This document shows, piece after piece, positions 20,701-33,300 of a stretch of DNA of 64,000 bases. Numbering within the stretch: the stretch's first letter is position 1; every line of letters starts with the position of its first letter. The position numbers and the translations under genes are program-made. The DNA is from Sinohyriopsis cumingii. Lineage: Eukaryota; Mollusca; Bivalvia; Unionida; Unionidae. The notes below the pieces were generated by a model that worked only from the letters and a program-made list of their open reading frames with translations, made no database searches and was not told the origin of the DNA. Where the stretch lies: NCBI GenBank assembly GCA_028554795.2, contig CM068825.1:89834951-89898950 (forward strand). Direction: 5' to 3'.

Positions 20701-22650
20701 TCTATCAAATGTGATGGAAGGCAACCTGAAATAAGAGCTTAAGGTTTATACAAATAATTTCAATCCACAATCAAATATGGCTTTAGTTACTAATGATAGA
20801 AAGACCTTTTAATGACTTCACAAAAACTGCTCTTCAGAATTTGAACAAGTTTTGATGGAAAACATCTGTCATGTTTACCCCGACCCAGAGTAGCCCAGTT
20901 GAAACATGTATAATCAAGGTAATTCTGACAGGCCATTGTTTGATGTCAAACATTGTCGAAGGCTAGCACTAATCCGTTACGTAAGATTGTTGTGGCTAGA
21001 ATCGAAGAACCGGACATCGGAGCTGCGAGGCTCCCGATAGCCAATTATCACCTAGGTGTCGAAATGTTTCCAAGATCAAAAGAAATTGCCTGAAGAAGTG
21101 GGAGTGTCCTAACTTCTTTCCCCTGCAAACAGACAGACAGGTTGAACTGGCCGCTAAGACGATTGGACAGGGGCACAGCGCCACCCAATCAGAATCGAGA
21201 TAGGGAGGAGACCTTGATTTGGGTAGAATGATATCCCCGCGTTTTCCCGGCAAAAGTTAGTTTGCTGAGAGAAATTACCCAGAGAAGAGGTTAGCGTAAC
21301 TCCGAATAGCCATTCGTTATTGGCGGGAAAATCTTAGAGCGGGAAATTCTAAGTACAGAAAGCTTCAAATAAGGAAGCTTTGAGGGACAGACCAGTTAAA
21401 GTTTGGTCCCGTAGTCTCGGATAGAGAGATGGAGGAAAGGAGAAGAAAGGAGAAGTTGAGGTCTGGAAGCAAAAGTGGAGGAGGAAATAGTAGAGAGGGG
21501 AATGGAGACAAAGGAGGAGTCAGAGGAGCGGAAAGAAGGAAGGAATCAACGGGAAGAAATAGATGAGTAGATGCAAGGACGGGGGAAAATCGAACTCGCA
21601 CTGTAAATCACGGGATGAATTAGGCTGTCACTTGGTCGAGGGAAAGACGAGTGATTGGAAGTTATCGTTTTAAATTATCAAATTTATTAAATTGTTATTG
21701 ATTGAATTTCATCTTCGTGTTCTCTATAATTTAACCGTTGGCATTACTGACTGGGGGCTCAGAGCTGTAAATCTACATCATCACTAATTTAACTTTCTAA
21801 CCTAACGAGCCAGGGTGGAACTTTCATCATAATTTAATTAAATTATATTGGAAGAACCCCACCCCAATACGTGCAAACGTCACAACATCCTTGCAAAAAT
21901 GTATTTTAAATTACACAAATAATGCCAATATGACACAATGAATATTCCAAAACATTGCTTGAAATAGAAAAACATTTAAGAGCCTGGCCATTTTGATCTT
22001 TTGGTAAAGGGGTGGGGGTGGGGATTGGACATGAGATTTCTCTCCGCCTTAAATTTTCTTTCATATTAAGATAATTTTTTTTCTTTTTCTTCATTTAACA
22101 AATCTGAGCAAGAGATATATTTGCAAATTATTTGGGAACTGGAAATTTGTTTAAAAAATTCCAGGCTCTTCAAAACAACTTCAAAATATCTGCCGACAGA
22201 ATTTGACTAATTTTGACAGAAAGACGTAGAGGTCTTTAAATTTTATACAAATCATGCCAATTTTCAATAAAATACAGGTGCAGTTACTAAAAAAAAGAGA
22301 TACCTTTAGATGACTTCTCAAATATTGCTAACAGAATTTGACCAAATTTGATGGAAAGCACACTGGCATGAAAAGATTTTATACAAAATCATGCAGATCT
22401 ATAATCAAATATGTCTGCTGTTACTAAAAATAGAAATTGCTTTCAACAACTAATTCTAAAGACCACTGAACAGATTTCGACTAACTTTGACAAAAAGCAT
22501 ACTGGCATAAAGGACTTGAATTTATGCAAATTATGCCAATCTGCTGTCAAATATGGATGTTATTAGTACAGTACCTTTTAAAACTTCTCAAAAGCTGCTC
22601 AACATAATTTGAGTAAATCTGAATGAAAGTGACCTGTATTAAATGTCTTT
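20700..22650. repeat. degenerate tandem repeat R1, about 135-bp unit, split by a solo LTR
   Basis: The anchor CAGAATTTGAC and its variants recur at about 22197, 22332, 22471 and 22603, which is a 132-139-bp period. Each anchor is followed by AAATTTGATGGAAAGCA, CTGGCATGAAAGGA, TTATACAAATCATGCCAAT and GGCTGCTGTTACTAAAAATAG. A further copy starting at about 20835 is interrupted at 20866 and resumes at 21890. Related units lie at about 57540-57870 and 59397-59530. Copies differ by roughly a quarter of positions, so the array is old. No conserved reading frame is apparent. Confidence 0.75.
20867..21884. mobile_element. solo LTR of an LTR retroelement, 5-bp target duplication
   Basis: The 1018-bp block begins TGTCATGTTT and ends AAACGTCACA (TG...CA ends, imperfect inverted termini). 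ACATC flanks it exactly at 20862-20866 and 21885-21889. It sits inside a copy of repeat R1, whose sequence continues on the other side. No internal protein region is present, so this is a lone terminal repeat left by recombination. It is much richer in CpG than the surrounding DNA and its ends are intact, so it is probably a young insertion. Notable contents are a purine-only-like stretch (about 21420-21560) and a TTGGCGGGAAAA (E2F-like) at 21320. The family is not identifiable from the LTR alone. Confidence 0.85.
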
Positions 22651-23072
22651 TTGAGTTATACAAATTTTAGACTCATCTTTAAGTGACACTTATTCAAAGC
22701 TAACTTATTTATTAACATTGCCCCCAGTTCAGCTGGCAACAATGACCTGTCTAGGGTTAGTAGCCACTTTAGCAATAGCCCCATTCCAAATTGCAGCACC
22801 ATTGACAACAACCAAGACCAGATTGCTCCTGTGGTGCCAGCACTGTTTACCTTGCTAAAGCAATTGAAACCTTGCAGCAGGAGATTGATAGATTGTAAAG
22901 GCAAATAGACTGGTAGACGAAGTGGTTAAATCTCTTTTTGAAAAATCCCTAAACTGCACTATTAAAAGGCACTGATTCTGTGTAGCATACACTTCACTTA
23001 ATGTGACTGTAGATCAAGGTCTATGCTAGTTGGTCTTTGACTTCATATTAACAGCATAGACCATCAGGAAGC
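22651..23072. other. no recognisable gene
   Basis: Sequence between two repeat arrays. An 82-codon frame on the - strand (22656-22904) has no domain that I recognise. Confidence 0.4.
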
Positions 23073-23934
23073 ACAGTATTTGTACATGAAGATACATGTG
23101 GGCCTTCATATATGGGAGACAGTATATGTATGTGAAGATACATGTGGGCCTTCATATAAAGGAGACAGTATATGTATGTAAAGATACATATGGGCCTTCA
23201 TATATGAGAGACAGTATATGTATGTGAAGATACATATGGTCTTCATATATGAGAGACAGTATATGTATGTCAAGATACATGTGGGCCTTCATATATGGGA
23301 GACAGTATATGTATGTGAAGATACATATGGGCCTTCATATAAAGGAGACAGTATATGTATGTGAAGATACATATGGGCCTTCATATATGGGAGACAGTAT
23401 ATGTGTGTGAAGATACATATGGAACTTCATATAAAGGAGACAGTACATGTATGTGAAGATACATATGGGCCTTCATATAAAGGAGACAGTATATGTGTGT
23501 GAAGATACATGTGGGCCTTCATATATGGGAGACAGTATATGTATGTGAAGATACATATGGGCCTTCATATATGAGAGAGAGTATATGTATGTGAAGATAT
23601 ATATGGACCTTCATATATGGGAGACAGTATTTGTATGTGAAGATACTTATAGGCCTTCATATATGAGAGACAGTATATGTATGTGAAGATACATATGGGC
23701 CTTCATATATGAGAGACAGTATATGTATGTGAAGATACATATGGTCTTCATATATGAGAGACGGTATATGTATGTCAAGATACATATGGGTCTTCATATA
23801 TGGGAGACAGTATATGTATGTCAAGATACATATGGGCCTTCATATATGGGAGACAGTATATGTATGTCAAGATACATATGGGTCTTCATATATGAGAGAC
23901 AGTATATGTATGTCAAGATACATATGGGCCTACA
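23073..23934. repeat. minisatellite, 45-46-bp unit, 19 copies
   Basis: The unit is ACAGTATATGTATGTGAAGA, then TACATATGGGCCTTCATATA, then TGGGAG. The variants TGTGAAG versus TGTCAAG, and TGGGAG versus AAGGAG versus TGAGAG, are distributed in blocks. The last four copies (from about 23760) share GTCAAG, so the array has been growing locally at that end. Apparent proteins across it are repeat artefacts. It ends 300 bp upstream of the first coding exon of TMEM63. Confidence 0.93.
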
Positions 23935-24170
23935 CTTTTTATGTTACAGGTAAATACTGAATTTGACTCATTAGAAAAAGAAGTTTTCCAAATTCATCAC
24001 CTGTACGTTTCTTAAGATGTAATCAGTGGTAAAACAGCGCTTTTGTGACAGCAAAGAATGAATGTAATAAATAATTTAGTATTTGCATGATTTATAAATG
24101 AAAGGGGTCAGGAATCTTTCAAAATTATTGTATCTTATAGACAGTTATTTATTTTTCTTTTTGGTTCCAG

Positions 24171-24233
24171 ATGTTAGAATGTCACAATTGAGTGAGTACA
24201 AGTGGCAGTAGATACAGCAAATACATTGCTACA
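24171..24233 (+). promoter_or_regulatory. TMEM63 5' leader just after a splice acceptor, with two short upstream ORFs
   Basis: TTTCTTTTTGGTTCCAG (ending at 24170) is a strong acceptor, so the leader is probably spliced and the first exon lies upstream. Between it and the start codon are two upstream ATGs, at 24171 (6 codons, ending TGA at 24191) and 24179 (10 codons, ending TAG). Both stop before the main start and could lower translation of the channel. Confidence 0.5.
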
Positions 24234-24392
24234 ATGAGTGTGTCAACAGCAAGTGTTCCTGTGTCAGTTAGCCCATCTCTAGAGGAGACTTGTGGTGTCA
24301 TTTATCTCAAAAATAGCTCTCAACCGCACCTTTTTGAGGATGAGTATGCTGGCATTCCAACCAACCTTACCATCAACTCTTGTACATGGGTG
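24234..24392 (+). CDS. TMEM63: TMEM63 coding exon 1 (residues 1-53)
   Basis: The start is ATG at 24234 (context ACAATGA), the first in-frame ATG after a TGA at 24189-24191. A GTG at 24192 is in frame but is not an expected animal start. The exon encodes a Ser/Val-rich leader (MSVSTASVPVSVSPSLEE), a Cys and two N-glycosylation sites, then YAGIPTNLTINSCTWV, which enters the first membrane helix. It ends before GTGAGA at 24393, phase 0. The helix continues directly in exon 2 (LLLILFTML), which confirms the junction. The leader is unlike vertebrate N-termini in detail, as is usual for this family. Confidence 0.88.
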
Positions 24393-27300
24393 GTGAGAAA
24401 ATGTTTAATGTTTTACCCATTATCATCCTTGTTGACAAAAGTTGTAGCCAGTTTAGACAGGCAGTTTCAGAAATGTTTAGTTTGTACATCAATCACTTGA
24501 ATCAAAGGGTAAATGCATTGCCACATGTCTGGGTGGAAACCACTGCACTTCTTTTTGAAAGAGTGTAGTGGATTTGTGCCTGAGGCTTGCAATGAGGAGT
24601 GTACATGTTGATGTGGTATTCTATAACTATGTATTAAATCACTGAGATAGTGCCTTTATTATAATGTAAATTATATCATTTATTGTAAGTTTTCTTTTTT
24701 GTTTTAGTTAAAATATTATCCATCATAATTCAGAGGCGTTTGGCTCAAGTTATGTTATTTTTTTGCACTTGATTTTTCAGCTGTTGGTTTTTGTACTTCA
24801 TGTTTGGGAGACATAAAACAGCTGTACCTTCGATTATCTTTTCAGCTGTTGGTTTTTGTACTTCATATTTGGGAGACATAAAACAGCTGTATCTTTGATT
24901 ATCTTTTCAGCTGTTGGTTTTTGTACTTCATATTTGGGAGACATAAAACAGCTGTACCTTTGATTAACTTGCAATACAAGCTTGAAATTTATAGTTATAT
25001 CAAGAGTGCTCCAGTAAAAGACTTCTTTCACAACTGCCAAGGGCAAGGGGATTTTTAGAAAAGAATATGCCACATATAAAAAGCTATATCTACCTGCCCT
25101 AAGAGTAGTTTTCAGAGGAGGTAGAGCACCACTATAAGAATTACTTTCCTGTTTTTTGAAGAACAGATTCGTCAGTATTTGATAGAGTTACGACCCCTGA
25201 TATCAGATGACTGTTTTTTGTATGTATTATATTTCAGTTGTTGTTGATTTTGTTCACAATGCTAAGGAGACTGGCTTGGGACTATGGAAGGATAGCTCTG
25301 GTCAGCAGGCAAGAGGAAAAGTAAGCAAATATCCTGAGTAATTTTTCTTGCATGCTTCCTTCAGTGTTGTTGATAATATTGTAATGATTTTGTATTTCAT
25401 TCTTTTATCAGTGTTGAACAGTACGTGTAATAATATTAACAATAATAATTCTCAGTTTCATTATAGCATAATACCTTAGAAGAACTACTACTTCCTCGCA
25501 ATTCTAGCCTCCTGAGGTTCTCAGATTAAAACTTTTCAGATTAAAAACTAAAAGTTGTCAGCCCACATTGGAGGCAGTTAGAGTAATCTCTCCCTGATAC
25601 CAGAATTAGTAGCAAGTCCAATAAATTTTCAGTTACTACTTACGCTGCTGTCAAGTAGCACATTGTCCAGTTAGGGAGAGGCCTCACAAAATCTGTCAAA
25701 GCAGTTTGGAAGTTTTCTACTTAAAAAAAATTGGAGGAGTTTCATCTACGAAGGAAAGTATACACCATCGCTAAATTAACAACATTTCTCTTCTTTCTTT
25801 TGTTGACAAGCTCCTCAGTGTTATCACTTTACCGTCTTCACACACTTAGGCGCCATTGGTACATACCTGTGCAGGTCATGATAACATCTGCTAACAGTGC
25901 TATAACCATTTGAATAAGTGCAAGTCTGGTGAATGATATCGAAAATTTTAATATTACAGTATAATTTCTGCTATATCCAGATATATACAGGTAAGTTTTC
26001 TGTATTATTTAATGTTAGCATCCACTTCATTGTTATATACATGTTGCTTTACTGGTTTTACCAGATACATACAGGTAAGTTTTCTGTATTATTTAATGTT
26101 AGCATCTACTTCATTGTTATATACATGTCACTTTACTGGTTTTACCTGCATAGAATGTCATTGGGCCTTTCCTACAAGATACACATAGCTGCCAACTCTC
26201 ACGAATTTGGTGTGAATTTCATGATTTTTTCAGCGATTCACGGATTCACGCCGCAAGCCAAAAATTCACGAATTCTCCAATCCTCAATTATTTTAAATCT
26301 TTAGTAAAATAACTGATTTCTTGTTAAGCACTTGTCGTGATATTCGCAGTTGCCGAAACAGTCTGGTACTGCTGTTCGCGATATTAGCAGATCTACAGCC
26401 GATTAGTACAGTTTGCCCAGTAGCAAGCATTTTAGGCTATTTTAATCAATATGTATAAGAGTAGTTTTACAAATGCTTTTGAGAGAAACGGGGGCCTAAC
26501 TGGAATTTTGCTCCGCGCATGCATCACCAACACTGATTTGAGTTACCGTTCAGCATCGCATGTAAGATCTTGAAAATGTCTTCACCACCAAAGAAAAAGA
26601 AACGTATTACTCAAAAAGTGAAGTTTAATTTGGAATATATCAAAAATTGGCTGTGCATTCAGACATTAGACATTGTAATTCATCATGCTTTTTGCACTCA
26701 TTGTGCCATCACAGAGATAATGTGAGGAAGCACCTCAGTTGCAAAAATCACGTAGAAGTTGGGAAAATTAAGAATTTGCAGATTTCAGCTCTGGAATATT
26801 TTGAACAATTGGCAGAAGAAATGCAGGCTACCAACACTGAAGCATTATTTGTGAGTTTTCTTGTCGAACACAATCAACCTTTATCAGCTGGAGACCATGC
26901 TAAACATTTGTTCTGACAGATGTTACCGAACTCGAAAATCACTTCCAAATTTTCCTGTGGAAGAACCAAAAGTGCTGCAGCTCCTGTGCATTCCTCACAG
27001 CAACAGTGACAGCGAAAGTGTATTTTCTCTAGTGAGGAAAAATAAGACTTTAGGGCCTCCTTAGCTGCAGAAAATTTGTCAGTAATTTTAGTCACCAAGA
27101 TCAACCAGCAGGCAAGAAGTCTGAACTGTTTAGAAAACAAATTTACGATCAAGCAGTTGAGGAAGTTCAAGTCTGCCACAGTATCATGTCTTGATAAATA
27201 AATATTTCTGCATATATGTAGTGTTTTAGTTTTATATTGTGAACTTGATATAGTGTAGTATTGATGATCAGAGTGGATGGAGTGGTCAGAGTGGATGGAG

Positions 27301-30300
27301 TTATTGTCATGGTATTTTTCATGAATTCTTGTCCAAATTCACGACTTTTTATCCCTATTTTCACCAATTGTGAGCCTGGAAAGTTAGCAGCTATGGTTAC
27401 ATTATATTACAATGGAGATTGTAATGTCCACTTTGTAAGTATCAATAATGATGCTTCAGTACCAATTTTATGTGAAGGTATGGTGTGTACTGTAGAAAAC
27501 TCGTGTATAGCCTCTGCCTTGGTTGGATACATACAGGTAAGTTTTCTATACATGGTCTACTCATAGCATCCATTGCCACCCAAAGGGAGCCTGTACTTAG
27601 TAACACATTGGAAGTAATAGGATCTAACTCTTGATGTGCTGCATGTGTAAAGTGAGCTGCATGTAAAGTGAGCTGCATCTACTTCACAGGCAGCATAAGA
27701 AACATTAGTCTGAGTTTCCTCTAACCCATGCCACCCCAGTTTTGATATTTGGACATTTATGTTGGGGTGTAGGGTCCAAGTCCATTCAGTGACACCATTT
27801 GTTTTTGGCATTGGTAGCCACTTATTAGCTAGCCTAGCAAACTTGAATGACTTTTTATCAAGACATGCCTGCATGAAATCGATAGAAATATGATCTATTA
27901 TCAAAATATCATGAGCATATCATTTGTCGTGACATTAATCTGCCAACAGACGAGATGAAAGTACATCATTGATGAAATTTGACCTGGATCTCGCCATTTG
28001 CATTCCAAATCACATGACATTACAAATCTCGCAACCTAAATATCAATGACATCAGAGGTCAAATAGTCATGTGATATTGACAGTAAACAAATATCCAGAG
28101 TTGTTGTACGTAGAATTTGAAAATATTTCATAGAAGTCACATAATGTTTGTAAATAAATATAATGCACATTTAATTCTCAACATATTTATTCTCAGAATA
28201 ATGACCAGACGCCTGTCAATACCACAGCAGGATGGAGAAAATCATTTTCAACTAGTGCTGAGCACATGTGAGCAGTGTTTTTGTTGGTATCACGTGACTA
28301 CCAGATTGACGTGCTCTTTGCTTTGTGAATCTAGTTTTCTTCTGGTTGCTGCAACATTTACAGATTTCCAGTTGTCGTTTTCAGAATAAATATTTTGAGA
28401 AGTTTGTATTCTTTAATTTTTCTATAAAGATTACATGATTTTCATTTATATGGTTGATTTGTTTTCCTACAGCAATACTAGCAATGATTTATTGTTTATA
28501 TCATGTGACTATATGACCTCTGATGTCATTGACATGTAGGTTGCGAGATTTGCGTAGTCAGTTGACTAGGAATGCAAATGGCAAGATCCAGGTAAAATTT
28601 CAATGCTGTAGTTTCGTCTTGATTGTCAGCAGATTAAAGATCTAACGAATGCTATGCTCGCAATTTTTGAGAAAATAAATCATATTCCAATCCTTTTCAT
28701 GGAGGTATATCTCTTTGAAGGTTGTTGAAATTTGCTGGGCTGGCTAGAAAGTGGCTACCCTATGCAGACACCAAATGGTGTCAGCCTATTCCATCTTTCG
28801 ATAGGCAATGGACTCTGACCCTACACCCCAACATAAATGTCCAAATATCAAAAATGGGGTGGCAATGGTCAGAGGAAACACTGACTAAAGAAACATCATC
28901 TTCACTACTACTGATAATGATGATGCATGAAGGCTGAGTCTTACAGGCCTGGACTGAAGAAGTTTCCCGTGCACTCCTATCAGAGTTTTGTCCTTATTCC
29001 TCTACAGCACCTGCCTTGTCTACAGTTCCAACATCAGGTGATTACTTACTAAAGAGGAATATACTTTCAATTGCTTTCATAATCTTACAGAGTTACTGAC
29101 AATTTTGGGGCTGTTTACATTGTTAGTTGTAAGTCCCAAACATCTGCAGATGTGTTTTCTCATAGACGCCTTCCCCCAAATTGTGGTCAGCAGTTTTACA
29201 AGCCCAACACACCAGTATTCCATGAGCTCACTGTTGAATCTAGTATTTGGAGTGATCTTTCAGTAGGTGCAGCACAGCTTGCTTCTTCCACACTGAAGCA
29301 TAATTGACATGATTGTGAAACTGTTTATAGAATGGTTCACTTCTTGAACATACTATGGCCATTGCTGTGACAGCAGCTACTAACTTACAACTGGTGGAAT
29401 GAGATGCAGTGCTCTCTACCTCCATCTTTCTTAAAGACCATAATAATGCCAAGCTACACTTGCAGCCTTAATCATCTGATTTCCTCTTTAATGATCAGGT
29501 TGGCAGAATTCACACACAAGCCACCACTTTCTTTCCCACCCCTCACATAGTCATCTAAAACAGGGATTTACAAGGCAATCACCTAAAGGTTGCTTTGACA
29601 TCCTTAAAGCAAAAGCCACTGCGAAGCAGTCCTACCAGATTTACAGTAGTCAAAAACCACTGTTCTCCCAAACTAAAGTGGACAAGAGGCAAAGGGAGGG
29701 TAATCATATTTTGCCAGCAATTCTCTCCACAAGACCCTCCCTATCTCAAATGACTTCCACGACCCCCTTATTACAAATCTTAATAAGGGAAAGGCTCCAC
29801 TCTTTCACCGCCAAATAAGGAAGATTTGCCATGATAACATATGGACACGACAAAGTGGTTTTCAGGAACTCTTTATCATGCTAAATGGGCCTCCTCCTTT
29901 GCCCTGCATTACTTCACCTACAAACACAGCACTTTTCACTTTGTCATCAACATAAGTGCATTCAGTCAACTCATATATGCTGTCTGATTCAGAATGAAAT
30001 GCAAAAGTGGGCTGTAAATGCCATCCATTGGGGTGACAGTGCAATCACTGTGGTCTTGCAGGAAGCATGACTTCATCTCCTGACTTACACAGAAGATTAT
30101 TGGACCTGTCTACATGCAATTCTGCAGGATGGGCCAGTTACACTCATGATGGCCCCTGCTTTCATTGCCAAAAACAGGCTACCATGCAGGGGTAATCAGA
30201 CTTTGGTAATAAATTCTGTCTTCTCATTTCATCTCAGTGTCATCTACAGGAACCAATGCAAGCTTTGAAGTGATACTAAAGGAAAACCAGGTTGTTGTGT

Positions 30301-33300
30301 CAAGGGAGATCATGCTTTTTCTTGCCTCTCACAGAAGGAAAGGATAGTATATCAACACAGAAACTTTCATTCTGGATAAAGTGAGTTATTCATGCCTGAT
30401 ATTGAAAATAACTCCCACACTAATGAATTTGCTTTGCATCTTGGATCATGAAGTTAAGACAGTCACCACCACCATTGCATAGAAGCAGAACTGTTCTTCA
30501 ACTATCCATGTCTTGAGATGGAAATCCAAGTACACTTCTCCATCCCTTTTCTCAGAGATCTTTCATCCTTAAAGGCTCTTCTCGATCTGGTGGGATAATG
30601 GCATAAAGGTTGTCTTTATGGATCATTTGACAGCTTCACTGCTTCTGCAGGATTTGCATACCTTAGTGGACTGGTAATGATCTCTCTAGGGTAAAGAGAT
30701 GTATCTCCCCTCCACCTCTTACCTTTTCTCCTATTATGATTGGGTAATGTATTTGAAGAAGAAATCAAATATGTTTCTTTGATAATACTCAACTGATTAA
30801 CCAGTTATAATACACATATGTCCTCCTTACCTCCCTGCCACTACCAGACCTGCCAACTCTTACAATTTTGCCGTTAAGTCTTATGAAAATTACCCTTAAA
30901 ATATGGACTTGCAGCATACTAGCAAAAACTACAGGAAAATGATTGTTGCCGAAAAATCTGGTTAATTGGTTCATCCTTATTTTATTTGGATCTGGGTTTC
31001 ATCTTAGAATTAGTGAAATTAGTCAGGGAACCAGACTGACTTTACAGAAGCACCCCAGATTCTTTAAATTGCACCTGTTTGTTCATGCAAAGTGTCTGCA
31101 CAATCAAACTGTTGATTATAGAATTTTTTTAATGGCATCCAGAAAGCGATGGATGTTTAAGATGAAAGGGAAAATAAGCTTCTAGAAAAGTGTTAACAAT
31201 CAACACAGAAGAATAAAAAGGAGTATTCAGATTCTTGTGAATAAAAGCTGATAAGGACACAATTACGTTTATTGGACATCATGTGTCAATTTTAGTATGT
31301 CTCGTGGCGGGAGATATGATTGCCGTCGTCATGTGAAATGGAACAGAATTTCCAAGAATTATGTCAAGTTGAGAGATAGCAACAAGCCATTGAGCTGCAT
31401 AGGGTTTGGAACTAGAGTTTGTGCAACTGTACTAGTGGTAAATAATGTCTTCTTGTACATTACAAACTTTTCAGTCAAACATAAAGTTTATCATTGATGC
31501 ATCGAACCTTTAATTACGTTTTCCAGCTTTACAGTAGTAGTTATTGATATTTTGTCACACCTTACTGAAGACTGGTCAATCTTATGGAAAAAAATTAACT
31601 GCCTTACTGAGACGGACTCATCAAGGTTGGCAGGTCTGCACTACATTCATATAGAGTGCATGTCTTCAGCTCCAGTAGTAACTGAAGAATTCACATGATT
31701 TGGCACCAATTCTAGTATCAAGAGGAGATCACTATCTGCCACTTAGGTGAGCAGATAATCTTTTGCTTTTTAGCTCAAAAATTTTAATCCAGGTGGGATG
31801 GATTTGTGAGGTAGTAGTAGTTCTAAGTTTTTATGATCATGTAAGTATTATGGAGAAAACATTTTACTGAAAAAAATTTGGTTTTTATTGTCTCATACCA
31901 TCAGCGTATGTATGTCTGTATGTTTGTGATAAAATGTCAGCATAATCCTGGCTATATATTACCAATGCATCATAAGTTCAAAAAATGTAAATTAAATAAA
32001 GAGAGCAAAAAAAAGCTGACATTTTTTTGTCATGATGAGTTTAGTCAGAATTTTATTTTCTGCATGATAATTAATGTTAACTGTTGTTGCTGGAGACTAA
32101 AAGCCTCATCTGTGTAATCATTCATTATGCTTTAATTATTCATTATGCTTTAATCATTCATTATGCTTTAATTATTCATTATGCTTTAATCATTCATTAT
32201 GCTTTAATCATTCATTATGCTTTAATTATTCATTATGCTTTAGGTAATCATGGCCATTCATCTCTCTGTTGCTGTAATGAATAGATGGGTAAAATTATAT
32301 ATTTGAACCTCCTAATTAACTGGATTTAAAAAGAAACATAGTTAGATTTGTGAGACTTGAAAGTGCTTTTATGTTAAGAGCTTTCCTGAAATACAAACAT
32401 TTTCTGTCTTTATGCCTAAGCAGATTTGTAAATACCAGTGGCAGAGACACTGACTGGGGAGGGGGGAAGGAGGGAGCACGTTATCTCTCCCCATAACACA
32501 CACACACACACACACAAACACCTTATAGTCCTGATTTCCCATTAAAAACATTTTCTGTTGTTAATATGCAAAAGACTTGTTTATTTAATTGGTTAGAAAC
32601 AATCAGAAAATGTGGCTTGATCTGGATGCAGTGAAACATATCTTAGGTCACCTGTATTAAGCAAGGTTTTTTGTTTTTAATAGCAACTTTTCAAGCTGCC
32701 CCACAAAAATTACTGTCCAAATAAACCTCTGCGTTAAGCTGTCTTGAAAGGTAAATTTTCATACTTTACAGACACTTTTGATTGTATATGTACTTAAAAG
32801 TGATTGTAATGAGAGGAGTTTTGAAATAAGATTAACCCCCATAATTAATTAATAATATGATTTGTTTTTACTTTACTCCATGTTGTTAGTTATGATTAAC
32901 AAAATTTTATTCAAAACTCGGAACTATTTAGAATTTATGCATGAGTTCGATTTTGAAAGTTTGTCTGATACACAAATTTTGTCTGCTCATCCACAGGGGA
33001 CATTGGTGGACAAAGAACAAAATAAAAATGATCACTCTAAAGTCATAATGTCAAGATTAAAAAGGTTCCAGAAAAGATAGTTGAAGAGATTGTTACATGC
33101 TAGCAACAACTTTTATCTCTAAATAAACCATTAGCTTCCCAGTCATCTTTTATTAGGGGTACAGTACTACTACTATCACCTCTAAGTAAACAATAGCTTC
33201 CCAGTCATCTTTTATTAGGGGTACAGTACTACTGGTTTCACCTCTAAATAAACAATAGCTTCCCAGTCATCTTTTATTAGGGTACAGTACTACTACTATC

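Noticed and set aside
23723-23960. Two overlapping frames with repeated YVKIHMGL-type peptides
   Set aside because: Product of the 45-46-bp minisatellite. The frames drift with unit length.
24192-24233. Longer TMEM63 N-terminus starting at GTG 24192
   Set aside because: Non-ATG start immediately after an in-frame stop. The ATG at 24234 is sufficient.
32084-32284. Repeating IHYALI peptide
   Set aside because: 18-bp tandem repeat artefact.
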